Assembly (NCBI GenBank): GCA_910576895.1
Contig: CAJTJZ010000006.1
Coordinates: 24,294-88,293, forward strand
DNA from: an uncultured Lachnospiraceae bacterium
Lineage (GTDB): Bacteria; Bacillota; Clostridia; Lachnospirales; Lachnospiraceae
DNA length: 64,000 bases
Reading direction: 5' to 3'
The first letter of the stretch is position 1, and each line of letters opens with the position of its first letter. The notes beneath the pieces were generated by a model that was given only the letters and a program-made list of their open reading frames with translations, ran no database searches and was not told the DNA's origin. A program made the position numbers and the translations under genes. Positions 54,340 through 63,704 of this stretch are shown piece after piece.

Positions 54340-54549
54340 CTAATTTTTTGCTCTATCTGACAAATTTTCAATATTTCCATCTGTATCTACAAGAGAAATA
54401 TTATTTAATTGACCACGTAAATTCATACGAACTGCTTGAATAAAATTTTTTCTTAATTTTTGTTGTTCTTTTTTTTCTTCTTCTGTAAGTCCTACCGTTT
54501 TTGATTTATGATATAATTCATTAATTCTTGCAATGGAACTTTCTTCCAT
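54340..54549 (-). CDS. DUF896 (YnzC-like) small protein
   Basis: 69 residues. The N-terminal two-helix hairpin SSIARINELYHKSKTVGLTEEEKKEQQKLRK and the following FIQAVRMNLRGQLNNI are diagnostic of DUF896/YnzC. A role in SOS or cell division has been suggested in Bacillus, but it is essentially unknown. The SD GGACGG precedes the ATG. First gene of the operon leading to 5-FCL. Confidence 0.9.
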   Translation of the reverse strand: MEESSIARINELYHKSKTVGLTEEEKKEQQKLRKNFIQAVRMNLRGQLNNISLVDTDGNIENLSDRAKN

Positions 54550-54681
54550 AACTTACCGTCCTTTCTTTTTTTTATATTCTTACTATTACATTCTTACATT
54601 TAAAATTTTTATATAAAAACTAGTATAACAAAATAAAATTATAAAAGCAAGGAGCAGATTTTTTCTAAAAAATATAAAAAA

Positions 54682-55233
54682 TTATAAAAAGAAATCTTTC
54701 ATAGCCTGATCTTTCATATCATCATTCATTCCAATATAACGCAATGTAATGCTTGGAGAAGAATGATTAAACATATCTTGAAGAAGTGCAATATCATGAA
54801 ATCTCTGATAATGCCAATAACCAAATGTTTTTCTCATGGTATGTGTTCCAACTTCAGAAAGTCCCAGTTCTTTGGCAGCATCTTGAAGAACACGATATGC
54901 CTGTACTCTGGAAATAGGTTGGTTTTTTCCTTTATGACTTTTGATAAGGTATTCTTCATCTTTTTTTTGATATCTCATAATATAATCCTGTAATTCCTTT
55001 TGCATTTGTGTATTAATAAGAAAGCGTTTTGTTTTCTTTGTTTTCTTTTCTATAATGGTTACATGAGTTTTTTCTTTTATATCAGATACTTTTAAAAGCA
55101 AAATATCAGAAATCCGTAAACCTATATTAATTCCAATGATAAACATAATATAATACTTATCATTTTTTGTCTTTAGCAATTTTTTCATTGCTTTGATTTG
55201 TTTCGGATCTCTAATTGGCTGTACCATATTCAT
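54682..55233 (-). CDS. Short tyrosine recombinase / integrase
   Basis: 183 residues, only the catalytic domain of a tyrosine recombinase: GLRISDILLLK (first Arg), HTMRKTFG (H-x-x-R), DMFNHSSPSITLRYIG (His and nucleophile Tyr). It lacks the usual N-terminal SAM-like DNA-binding domain. Short integrases of this type occur as stand-alone chromosomal genes in Lachnospiraceae and are not always tied to a mobile element. SD GAGGAAATAG. Confidence 0.88.
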   Translation of the reverse strand: MNMVQPIRDPKQIKAMKKLLKTKNDKYYIMFIIGINIGLRISDILLLKVSDIKEKTHVTIIEKKTKKTKRFLINTQMQKELQDYIMRYQKKDEEYLIKSHKGKNQPISRVQAYRVLQDAAKELGLSEVGTHTMRKTFGYWHYQRFHDIALLQDMFNHSSPSITLRYIGMNDDMKDQAMKDFFL

Positions 55234-55306
55234 ACTCTATTTCCTCTATTTTCTCTAATTTTTACTTTAGCCTCTTTATTTATAAGCACATCTTCTATCT
55301 TTATTT

Positions 55307-56107
55307 TTAGGACTTCACTATAAGGCTATTAAGTTCCTTAATCTTATATCCAACATCTTCAGGGCAATGTGCATCTGATGAAGTAATGATTTTCACATGA
55401 TTCTTTTTTAATATTCTAAGAAGTTCTTCATTCATACCAAGGAAAGCCGTTTCAGAACATCTTCTAGCGACTCCACTATTTTGATCTGCATACATATTGC
55501 TTTTTGAAAGTTCTTTCGCCAGATTCTCATAGTAGTCTGATAGTGAATATGATGGTTTATGACCGAATAATTTTATTGCATCTGGATGACCAATACCATC
55601 AAATATTCTACTTTTTGCCAATGAAATAGAATCCTCGAAATATCTGCGATATATTCTATTAACATCAATTCCTACCCAATGCTCGGCTTTATGATCGAAA
55701 GCAAAATTATCGACAAAATGTATGCTTCCCAATAAAAAATCAAAGCCTTTATCCTTGATAAGATCAAAAGTAAAACTTTCAAACTCTTTGAAATAGCATA
55801 TTTCAAGACCAAACTTGATTTCTATCGGAAACTGCTCATTTCTAACTTGTTCGATAAGTTTCAAATAGTCTGCGAGTTTATGTACACCTGCCTTTCTATG
55901 AAACCATGTATCTACATATTCACTATATGCACATACGGAATCATACATTGGAACAAACTCTTCAAATCGATAACAATGCTCAAGCAGACGTATTTCATCA
56001 ATCTCCATTTCAACTGCTTTATTTACAAACTGATTAATCCAATCAATCGTATATGCTCCACGTTCAATATGAATATGTCCATCTATCATTTTTTCTTTAT
56101 ATCCCAA
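55307..56107 (-). CDS. PHP-domain phosphoesterase, histidinol-phosphatase-like
   Basis: 266 residues. Metal-binding motifs DGHIHIERG near the N-terminus, RLLEHCYRF, LGSIHFVDNFAF, DGIGHPDAIK and ITSSDAHCPEDVGYKI belong to the PHP superfamily (HisK-like histidinol phosphatase or a related phosphatase). No other histidine gene is nearby. TTG 56107 after GGAG is taken as start, though ATG 56089 (MIDGHIHIE) is possible. Base use is slightly more G+C-rich than neighbouring genes, which with the adjacent integrase hints at acquisition. Confidence 0.82.
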   Translation of the reverse strand: MGYKEKMIDGHIHIERGAYTIDWINQFVNKAVEMEIDEIRLLEHCYRFEEFVPMYDSVCAYSEYVDTWFHRKAGVHKLADYLKLIEQVRNEQFPIEIKFGLEICYFKEFESFTFDLIKDKGFDFLLGSIHFVDNFAFDHKAEHWVGIDVNRIYRRYFEDSISLAKSRIFDGIGHPDAIKLFGHKPSYSLSDYYENLAKELSKSNMYADQNSGVARRCSETAFLGMNEELLRILKKNHVKIITSSDAHCPEDVGYKIKELNSLIVKS

Positions 56108-56198
56108 TAATCATCTCCAAAAGCAACAATTTCTGATTTTAGAATTTTCTATTATATGTTCCCCCGCCTTTCCAAATATTTTAGAAATCAACAATTCC

Positions 56199-56228
56199 AA
56201 TGTAACACAATGGCTATTGTGTTACATT
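56199..56228. repeat. Perfect 13-bp inverted repeat upstream of PHP gene
   Basis: AATGTAACACAAT and ATTGTGTTACATT flank GGCT. It lies about 92 nt before the PHP start, has no T run, and looks more like an operator than a terminator. Confidence 0.6.
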
Positions 56229-56271
56229 ATAAAATTAAGAGACTTAAAAACAGAAATAATTAATAATTTTT

Positions 56272-56321
56272 ATTGTCTGTATTACAAAGTATTACAAGTA
56301 TTCTTATATAATACAGACAAT
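56272..56321. repeat. Inverted repeat downstream of hflC
   Basis: ATTGTCTGTATTA and TAATACAGACAAT are perfect 13-nt arms, 24 nt apart, between hflC and the PHP gene; it may serve as a terminator. Confidence 0.55.
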
Positions 56322-56390
56322 ATTTTCCTGTTATAAATTTGTGACGAAAACCCATAGGCTTGCCCATGGAAGTAGTCAGTTTTCAGAAAT

Positions 56391-57377
56391 TTATTTCTTT
56401 GTTCCATCAAAGATTTCTGCAATAGGGGAATCTTTTCCAATAAATAAAGTAGTATTTCCATTTTCCAAAGACTCTTTGGCAGCATCTAATGATAAAGAGA
56501 ATAAATAAAAATCAGCCCTTGCTTTTGTTCCATACACATCCGACAAAACTTTCATATATTCTGCTTCTCCTTCTGCAATTGTTTTATCTGCTTCTGCCTT
56601 TGCTTCTGATTTCATTACGGTAATTTCTTTATTTGTTGTATTTCGAATCATTTGTGCTTCCGATTCGCCTTGTGCACGATAGGCGGCTGCAATATTATTT
56701 CTTGCTGTAATCATTCTTTGATAAACAGAATCTTTATTTTCTTCTGGAAGATCTAAAACTTTAATTTCAATATCATCAATCATAATGCCATATTCATCGC
56801 ATTGATTTCCAATACACTGTAAGAGTCGTTCAGAAATAGGAACAATTTCTGCATCTTCTTCTTTTGTTTCTTCTAAATCTTCCTCTGTTAAATCATGAAT
56901 TTCAACATCATCTAAATAAACATTTGCTTGTGATATTTCTAATGGAAAATCTCGACTAATAATCAATTCTTTTTGCGTTAAACTAGAACAGACTGTTTTA
57001 ATTGCATTATAGACAATAATATCAAGTCTGCCTTCGGCTGTTGTTGTACTTGCATTTAAAGAAGAAGTAAAGATTTTAGCATCGGTAACATGCCAAGTAA
57101 TAAAAGCATCTACAGTCATTGTTTTTTTATCAGAGGTAATGATTTCTGATACAGGAACATCATAAAATTGTTTACTTTTTGGAATTACATTAACCGTACT
57201 AATAAAAGGAAGTTTACAGTTTAGCCCCGGTTTGGAATTAATTGTTTTAATCTGTCCGAATTGTTTTACAACTGTATATTCATTTTCCATCGTTACATAG
57301 GTTATGGAGTTCCAAAAAATGAAAAATGTTAATAAAAGACACCAAGGTAAACATACTATTGTCATTGTTTTTTTCAT
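56391..57377 (-). CDS. hflC: HflC-like SPFH/band 7 membrane protein
   Basis: 328 residues. One N-terminal TM (IVCLPWCLLLTFFIFWNSITYV) is followed by an SPFH domain (TVVKQFGQIKTINSKPGLNCKLPF...DKKTMTVDAFITWHVTD) and the coiled coil with RMITARNNIAAAYRAQGESEAQMIRN. It partners HflK (12 bp upstream gene) in a complex that regulates FtsH protease in other bacteria; ftsH is not in the window. An acidic insertion EEDLEETKEEDAEIV lies within the domain. Confidence 0.9.
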   Translation of the reverse strand: MKKTMTIVCLPWCLLLTFFIFWNSITYVTMENEYTVVKQFGQIKTINSKPGLNCKLPFISTVNVIPKSKQFYDVPVSEIITSDKKTMTVDAFITWHVTDAKIFTSSLNASTTTAEGRLDIIVYNAIKTVCSSLTQKELIISRDFPLEISQANVYLDDVEIHDLTEEDLEETKEEDAEIVPISERLLQCIGNQCDEYGIMIDDIEIKVLDLPEENKDSVYQRMITARNNIAAAYRAQGESEAQMIRNTTNKEITVMKSEAKAEADKTIAEGEAEYMKVLSDVYGTKARADFYLFSLSLDAAKESLENGNTTLFIGKDSPIAEIFDGTKK

Positions 57378-57388
57378 AGCAATCCCCC

Positions 57389-58438
57389 CTATTCGTTTGT
57401 TTTATGATTACTATTATCATTATCACTTTCATTACTAGCATCCAAATTAATATCAGCAAATCTCTCAATAGGATAAAATTTTTGTGTACTGCCATCACCA
57501 TTATCAATAACTACTTTCATATTAGGAAGTAATTCTTCCATAGTTTCATAAAACATTCTTTGCTTTGTAATGAATGGATATTGTTTATATGCGGCAAATT
57601 CTTTTTTAAAACGGGCTGCTTGTCCTTTTGCTTCATTAATTCTTGCATCCCTTTGTGCAATCGCTTCTTGTTTAATTTTATCTACTTCGGCTTCTGCTGC
57701 CGGAAGTTGTTCGTTTCGATATTGATTTGCTAAATTTACAGCCGACTCTTTTTCTTGTCTTGCTGTTTCCACATCTTTAAATGCCTGTTTTACCTCATCG
57801 GTTGGTGGATCAACATCTTGCATAGAAGCATCTACTAAAGAAATACCAATATCTTCTTTTTCTAATTTATTCATAAGTGTTTGGCGAATATTCGACTGTA
57901 TCTCTGCCTTTCCAATCGTTAATACAGAATCTACACTATAAGATGCTGCTGTAGAACGAATACAATTCATTGCAATATTTTTTAAAATAAGTTCTGGTTC
58001 ATCAGAAGCATATAGAAATTTAATAGGATCGGTTACTCGATAGGAGATATAATAATCTAAATCAATTAAATTAAAATCCATCGTAATCATGGTTGATTCT
58101 TCCGTATTACCATATGTTTTTCCATCTTCACTATAATCAAATCCAATCGGAAATCCTTTTACTGTGGTATCTACTTTTGTAACATTTTGAACAAAGGGGA
58201 TTTTAAACTGTAGTCCCTTATTTGTATTTTCTGCTGCTATTCCAAAGGTTGTTACAATTGCTGTTTCTGTTTCCTTCACAGTATAAACAGAATTAATAAG
58301 CATAATAAAAAGGAACACCATAAGATTTATTACAATTCCAAATTTCACTATAATATTGGAAGATTTTGCTACGGGTCTTTTTAATGGATTTGTAAAAACG
58401 GAAAGTTCCTGTTCTGTTTTTTCTTCCTTTTTTTTCAT
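57389..58438 (-). CDS. hflK: HflK-like SPFH/band 7 membrane protein
   Basis: 349 residues. N-terminal TM (about 27-48), then an SPFH domain (ETETAIVTTFGIAAENTNKGLQFKIPF...STMITMDFNLIDLDYYISYRVTD) and the long helix VKQAFKDVETARQEKESAVNLANQYRNEQLPAAEAEVDK. First gene of the hflK-hflC pair, SD GGGGG. Forms a large membrane-embedded cage with HflC. Confidence 0.9.
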   Translation of the reverse strand: MKKKEEKTEQELSVFTNPLKRPVAKSSNIIVKFGIVINLMVFLFIMLINSVYTVKETETAIVTTFGIAAENTNKGLQFKIPFVQNVTKVDTTVKGFPIGFDYSEDGKTYGNTEESTMITMDFNLIDLDYYISYRVTDPIKFLYASDEPELILKNIAMNCIRSTAASYSVDSVLTIGKAEIQSNIRQTLMNKLEKEDIGISLVDASMQDVDPPTDEVKQAFKDVETARQEKESAVNLANQYRNEQLPAAEAEVDKIKQEAIAQRDARINEAKGQAARFKKEFAAYKQYPFITKQRMFYETMEELLPNMKVVIDNGDGSTQKFYPIERFADINLDASNESDNDNSNHKTNE

Positions 58439-58496
58439 AAAAATTCCCCCTTTCTTTTCTATTATTTTTAAATCATTTCTATGTTTATAAATACTA

Positions 58497-60839
58497 CTAG
58501 TTTGCTATTAAATAAATTCCAATTCCTCTTTTTTCCTCCCCTGTCTGTACATATAATCTATGATTTTCTATCTTTGCTTTTACTTCTGTATCAGAATAGG
58601 TTTTTTCTATTTTTTCTGGGCATCCTTTTGGAAGTGGTATTTCAATAGATTCTGGTAATATTCCTGCAAAAGTATGAATAACAACATAAGCACTAGAGTG
58701 CTCTCCTTCATAAAGCTGTTTTCCCTGTTCTATTAAATGTTCTTCTGTCTGTACACGCAAAAGGGCTTGCCAGCCTTTTAAATGACGGTCACTTAATGTT
58801 TTTTCACCAAAAAAGTAAGAAAAACCATGTTTAATCGCAGGTGTAATTGTTCGATAAAAGTCCATAGCATTATCTATTACATTCCATTGTTCTTTAGAAA
58901 GTCTTGTTACATCGCCAGAAAGACACATACGTCCTAAAAATGTACTAGAAAGAATATAAGCAATTCGTTTTAAAGAGGCATCTTCACGAATCACTGCCCA
59001 AATTTGACTTTGTCTTGGAAGAATGGTTCTATGAAGATTTGCTGCAATCACTGGAATTTCTTCACATTCATGTGCATCTGAAAAAGAAGCCATACTGCAT
59101 TTGCTCATCATAAGTGGTTCTAATTTATGGCCACCAGAGGAACAATTTTCCAAAATAATTTCTGGAATTTCTTCCTTTACTTTATCAATAAAGTTCATAG
59201 ATGCTTCCATATTTTGTCGCAGACTTTCCCCTAAAGATTCTGCACCATCGCAACCAATTCCAATTGTATCATTATAATCCATTTTCATATATTCAAAGCC
59301 ATATGCTTTTAATTGTCCTATCACCTTCTTTGTTAGATCTTCTTCCACTTCTTTCTGTTTCATATCCCAAAAACGGCGAGAACCTGTGGTTAAAACAATA
59401 CCATCTCGCTTTAATAAATGAATCTCATCCTGATAAGCCAAAGCATATTTTCCAACCGTATCAATTTCAAACCAGATGCCCGGCTTCATACCAGCATTTT
59501 TAATGAAATCCGCTGTTTGTTTTATTCCATTTGGAAATAGTTTTGATGATGGAATATAATCCCCCATACTTTCTGCCCATGGTTTTCCTTCCTTTACAAA
59601 CCAGCCGCAATCTATTACAAAGTATCCAAGTCCCTTTCCTTTTATTGCTTCTACAATTTCTTTTATATTTTCATGCGAAGGAAGTCCCCAAGTCGTACAG
59701 TATTCATTAAACATCATTGGTAAGTCTTGTTCTGATTTTGGACCTATCGCTACAAATTTTTCCATAGATTGTGTCAGTCTTTGAGAAATATAATCAACTC
59801 CTCCATGACAGACAGTTATTATAGCTTCTGGTGAAGTAAAGGATTGTTCTGGTACAATTTCCTTTTTCCAATGCCCAAATTCACGATCAGCAAGTCCACC
59901 GCACATAAGTAATGCACCATCACGCCGATAAGCCTCCATTTGCCAAGAACTTTCTATGGCAAGACAAGCTCCCCAAATAACATCATTTTTTGTATCCTCA
60001 ACAGCCATAAAAGGGAAAAATGTTTTTACTGGCATAGAACCAATAGAACCAAATCGCTCTGAGTTTACCGACCAATATGACCAACTTGGTTCTAATTGTA
60101 AATCTTCCATAGAATCCGTAACAAGTCTTCCTTCTGCACTCCATTTACTACGGATTCTATGTAATCGTAAACTTTCTTCTGCATCTCCTATCTGGTAAGG
60201 TGTAATTTCATTGATACAAAAACTAGAAAGAAGTTCCAAAGCTACTGTTTGATTGGAATGATTTTCAAAGGTAGTAAAAACTTGAAAAGATGCATCTCCT
60301 TTTGTATAACAAAGATGATGAATTACAACATATCCTCGTTTATCCTGCAATGTTGTCCTAATCTCCACCCTATCATTATCTTGTAAAGATTTCCAATGAA
60401 GATCCTGCCAGATATCCTGCTTTCGACTTTCTAAAAAAGAAAGAAATTCTGTTTTTGAAGTAGTCTCTGTATTAGAATCATTCGCAAATGAAGTGCAGCT
60501 AGAATCATTGGAATCATCAAAAGAAGGATCAACTAAGATTTCCTGAACCATTCCATTCAGATAAATCTCTTGTTTTTGAAAACAGAAATGATCGATAGTT
60601 TCACTATTTAATAAAGAAGTTCCTCCTGCATAACTTGTTGGATACTGATCTCCAACAAGCTTTAACTGAACCATACTACTGCCACGTGAAAATTTATATT
60701 CTTTTAAAGCTTCTTTTGTATCTTTTGGAATAATTAATAATTCTACCTTTCTTGAAACATCTTCTAAATAATAACGCACTTGCATATCTGCAAAATCGTA
60801 AGTAGCAAGTACACTTCTTTTTACAGATTCTTCTGCCAT
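58497..60839 (-). CDS. Alpha-galactosidase, GH36 family
   Basis: 780 residues, cytoplasmic. N-terminal beta-supersandwich (to about 360), then a TIM barrel with GYFVIDCGWF, GIWFEIDTVG, the nucleophile Asp in YMKMDYND, ENCSSGGHKLEPLMM, and the acid/base Asp in ASFSDAHECEEI. C-terminal beta domain. It releases terminal alpha-galactose from raffinose-type oligosaccharides or galactomannan fragments. It lies 25 bp after the cytidylate-kinase-like gene and is probably co-transcribed. No transporter is adjacent. Confidence 0.92.
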   Translation of the reverse strand: MAEESVKRSVLATYDFADMQVRYYLEDVSRKVELLIIPKDTKEALKEYKFSRGSSMVQLKLVGDQYPTSYAGGTSLLNSETIDHFCFQKQEIYLNGMVQEILVDPSFDDSNDSSCTSFANDSNTETTSKTEFLSFLESRKQDIWQDLHWKSLQDNDRVEIRTTLQDKRGYVVIHHLCYTKGDASFQVFTTFENHSNQTVALELLSSFCINEITPYQIGDAEESLRLHRIRSKWSAEGRLVTDSMEDLQLEPSWSYWSVNSERFGSIGSMPVKTFFPFMAVEDTKNDVIWGACLAIESSWQMEAYRRDGALLMCGGLADREFGHWKKEIVPEQSFTSPEAIITVCHGGVDYISQRLTQSMEKFVAIGPKSEQDLPMMFNEYCTTWGLPSHENIKEIVEAIKGKGLGYFVIDCGWFVKEGKPWAESMGDYIPSSKLFPNGIKQTADFIKNAGMKPGIWFEIDTVGKYALAYQDEIHLLKRDGIVLTTGSRRFWDMKQKEVEEDLTKKVIGQLKAYGFEYMKMDYNDTIGIGCDGAESLGESLRQNMEASMNFIDKVKEEIPEIILENCSSGGHKLEPLMMSKCSMASFSDAHECEEIPVIAANLHRTILPRQSQIWAVIREDASLKRIAYILSSTFLGRMCLSGDVTRLSKEQWNVIDNAMDFYRTITPAIKHGFSYFFGEKTLSDRHLKGWQALLRVQTEEHLIEQGKQLYEGEHSSAYVVIHTFAGILPESIEIPLPKGCPEKIEKTYSDTEVKAKIENHRLYVQTGEEKRGIGIYLIAN

Positions 60840-60863
60840 AATCTTTCTCCCCTTTCAAAAATC

Positions 60864-61496
60864 TTAATGATTCATAGATGATATAGATGGATCTTTCCAA
60901 CCAGCAGCCGTTGCAATAATATCTGCACATTCCTTTAATTCAAATTCTCCACTATCAAGCACTAAATGATAAGCAGAGAAATCATTCCATTTCTTATCAG
61001 AATTGGCTTTATAATAATTTGCCCGCCGCTTATCAAATTGATTCATAACAAGATCAACTGCATTTGGATCAATATCATATTCTGTAATAGCACGATATCG
61101 CCGTTTCTTATCATCTGCATGAATAAAGACACGAAGCACATTATCACGTTCTCTTAAAATACAACCTGCACAGTGTCCAATAAAAACAGCACTTCCCTTG
61201 TCCGCTAATCCATTTACTACAGTAGCCTCTGCAAGATACGCTAATTGATTACTTCCAAGTCCTAGCATATTGGTGGCCATTTTTGCCCTCATTGCAAGCG
61301 AATAAAGAAGGCTATTTGTTACCGTTTCTTCCATTCGCTCAATATCTTCCATTGCAATTGCTTCTTGAGAAGCTGCTGCCATTTCCATAATTTCCCTTCC
61401 ATAATAAGGAATCCCAAGCTTTTCCGCTAGGATTTGCCCAATTTCAAATCCTCCTGTTGCATATTGACGTTCAATTGTAATAATATCGTATTTCAT
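60864..61496 (-). CDS. Cytidylate kinase-like family protein
   Basis: 210 residues. The N-terminus YDIITIERQYATGGFEIGQILAEKLGIPYYGREI corresponds to the P-loop region of Cytidylate_kin2, with GG rather than a full GxxGxGK Walker A. FIGHCAGCIL and the lid KKRRYRAITEY follow. The true substrate of this family is not established; it is frequent in gut Clostridia. It is the first gene before the GH36 gene. Confidence 0.85.
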   Translation of the reverse strand: MKYDIITIERQYATGGFEIGQILAEKLGIPYYGREIMEMAAASQEAIAMEDIERMEETVTNSLLYSLAMRAKMATNMLGLGSNQLAYLAEATVVNGLADKGSAVFIGHCAGCILRERDNVLRVFIHADDKKRRYRAITEYDIDPNAVDLVMNQFDKRRANYYKANSDKKWNDFSAYHLVLDSGEFELKECADIIATAAGWKDPSISSMNH

Positions 61497-61651
61497 GCTT
61501 TAACATTCCCGTCCTTTCACAATATTATAGTAACAATACAAAAAATCTTTGATAAAATACTTTACTTGTCAAATTTTGATTTTATTTGTATTATTTATAG
61601 TATACTAATTTATGGAAAAAGAATCAATCATTAGTTTCCTAAAAAAAGAAA

Positions 61652-61670
61652 AGCACCCTTTTTCGGTGCT
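61652..61670 (-). terminator. Terminator after pectin-acetylesterase-like gene
   Basis: On the minus strand AGCACC-gaaaaag-GGTGCT runs into TTTTCTTTTTTT beyond the stop at 61756. Confidence 0.8.
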
Positions 61671-61755
61671 AATCTATAGTTTCCATTTCACTCCAATTTA
61701 CTTTAAAATTTTCAGTGACATTTCTTTTTTGTATTTTTAGATCTTCTTGTTATCA

Positions 61756-62889
61756 TTAATACTGTTTATCCACCAAATCAAGTCCATAGTCTTTTAGCTC
61801 ATTATTTATCGCATCAACAAGCCATCCAGAAACAGATTGTTTTTGTTCTTCAAAAGGCAACCATACAGCAGGAGTTGCAATAATGGTATGTGCCGTCATA
61901 TTTCTTTTATCATTATACCATGCCACACCATCCCAGATAAATAAACTTACCTCAATTTCCTTAAATTGAGGGATTGTATCTTTCAGTATTTGTTGATAAA
62001 TATCTGCTTCTTTTTCTGTAACATCCATTACGCCTGTATCAAAATAATTTTGTACTTTAGCAAGATCGCCATCTCTTGTAGAACAGTCAAATAGAAGATG
62101 GATATCATCACCATATTTTTTATATAATGCAGTTAAACAGTCTAGCGTAAGGTTATTGCTTATCAATTTATCTGAAATTTCCTTTGGTGTTTGCCAGACA
62201 GACTCTGCAATGGTATGCCAGTCATCATGCAGCAATAGAGCAGCATCTACTAAGACATTTTTACTTTCTGCATTTGGAAAATAATTTGTAAAAATATCAT
62301 CAGAAAGAAGTGCGGTAGCAAAACCTCCTGCACTGTATCCTGTAACAACGACCGCTTCTGGCTCGCTAATATCGGCAAATTCCATAAGTTTCTGCATGGT
62401 TTGGGTATAATTTACATAGCCATTATGATAAAGAATTTTCTCTTTACCATCTTTGTCGGTATAGCGAAATTTTCCTGTACCTGCATGGAAATCTCCAGTT
62501 GCATAAGGAAACAAAATAATGCTCCAATTTTCAAACGGACTACCCTCCACATCAGAAGCAAGACCGCCCATATTTATTGTGATATTTGCCAACATATCAA
62601 TAAAAATTTCCTTGGTATTATAGGTATCATCTTTTGCCGTTTCCTCATTGATACTAACTCCGCCGCCTGCAAAATATACCATAACCTTATTTTCACTGCC
62701 TTTCTTGAAAAAAGCACGATATTTGCCACCTTCGGAAGTTTTCATTTCATTACTTGTAACACGATACCATTTTCCAATGGTTGGATTTTTCTTAAGATTT
62801 GGATATTGCAAGATAAAAAAATAAACAAATAAAATTATCATAAGAAAAACCAAGAAAATAACTCCTATCACCTTAAATACTTTTTTCAT
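61756..62889 (-). CDS. Pectin acetylesterase / Notum-like alpha/beta hydrolase
   Basis: About 377 residues. N-terminal signal or anchor (VIGVIFLVFLMIILFVYFFIL). The esterase domain has VYFAGGGVS (oxyanion region), LFPYATGDFHAGTG, and the nucleophile elbow VVTGYSAGGFA; His near AHTIIATP is a likely triad member. Family members deacetylate pectin or, as Notum, protein-bound lipid. The start at 62889 follows GAAAGGA; the reading frame extends 12 codons upstream without an SD. It is divergent from a TetR regulator 122 bp away. Confidence 0.86.
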   Translation of the reverse strand: MKKVFKVIGVIFLVFLMIILFVYFFILQYPNLKKNPTIGKWYRVTSNEMKTSEGGKYRAFFKKGSENKVMVYFAGGGVSINEETAKDDTYNTKEIFIDMLANITINMGGLASDVEGSPFENWSIILFPYATGDFHAGTGKFRYTDKDGKEKILYHNGYVNYTQTMQKLMEFADISEPEAVVVTGYSAGGFATALLSDDIFTNYFPNAESKNVLVDAALLLHDDWHTIAESVWQTPKEISDKLISNNLTLDCLTALYKKYGDDIHLLFDCSTRDGDLAKVQNYFDTGVMDVTEKEADIYQQILKDTIPQFKEIEVSLFIWDGVAWYNDKRNMTAHTIIATPAVWLPFEEQKQSVSGWLVDAINNELKDYGLDLVDKQY

Positions 62890-63011
62890 TTTATTCTTTT
62901 TCCTTTCTGTACACTTGATTTTCAAAATAAGTTGTGCTACTATATAAAAAACATTTGTATTGTCGATATAATTGTATCAGCAATTTTTGAAATGTCAATA
63001 GGAGGAAAAAA
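62890..63011. promoter_or_regulatory. Divergent promoter region, esterase gene / TetR regulator
   Basis: On the minus strand TTGACA (near 62996) and TACAAT (near 62974) are 16 nt apart. The same stretch holds ATACAATTATATCG/CGATATAATTGTAT-like dyad sequence, a plausible TetR binding site controlling both directions. Confidence 0.5.
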
Positions 63012-63545
63012 ATGAAACAAAACAAAGAAACTGTATCACCGATGAGTAATGAAGGAAGAAATCTTTATGTAATAGAACATATAACAGAATCTCTGCTGAT
63101 TCTATTGAAAGATAAAGAGATTGAGGATATTTCTATCAGTGAATTATGTGATAATGCAGGGATTGGACGAGCTTCTTTTTATCGTAACTTTCGTAGTAAA
63201 GAAGATATTTTAAGAGCATATATCAATAAGTTATTTGACGGTTGGAGAAGCAATTGGGAAAAAAATAATAGTATAGTTCTTAGTTCAGGTATTGGCATGA
63301 TATTTGAGCATTTTGAACAATATAAGGAATTTTATCATCTTCTAAATAAACGTCATCTTATTTATTTACTAAAAGATATCCTTTTGGACATTGTGGAATT
63401 GAAACCAGATTTGCCGAAAGCAGATGCTTATGCAAAAGCATTTGTTGCCTACAGTTTGTATGGCTGGATAGAAGTGTGGTTTCAGAGAGGAATGCAGGAA
63501 TCTGCAGAAGAAATGAAACAGCTATTCCAAAGTCAGGGATTGTAA
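63012..63545 (+). CDS. TetR/AcrR-family transcriptional regulator
   Basis: 177 residues. The N-terminal helix-turn-helix (ITESLLILLKDKEIEDISISELCDNAGIGRASFYRNFRSKEDILRAYI) is a classic TetR domain; the C-terminal ligand domain resembles the TetR_C 11/DhaS-like type (LLKDILLDIVELKPDLPKADAYAKAFVAYSLYGWIEVWFQRGMQESAEEM). A perfect AGGAGG precedes ATG 63012. It probably represses the divergent esterase gene and itself. Confidence 0.92.
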   Translation: MKQNKETVSPMSNEGRNLYVIEHITESLLILLKDKEIEDISISELCDNAGIGRASFYRNFRSKEDILRAYINKLFDGWRSNWEKNNSIVLSSGIGMIFEHFEQYKEFYHLLNKRHLIYLLKDILLDIVELKPDLPKADAYAKAFVAYSLYGWIEVWFQRGMQESAEEMKQLFQSQGL

Positions 63546-63704
63546 TCAACTAATAAAGTTTTTCCTTGCAATACTCTTCCATATTAATAGTTCAATATAA
63601 GCGACTAAAATAAAACCCCAGAGTTGCAACTGAGACCGCTGAAAAAGTAGACACCACCGCTTATATTTGGTATAATATAACTATCAAATACAGGCGGTGA
63701 TATT

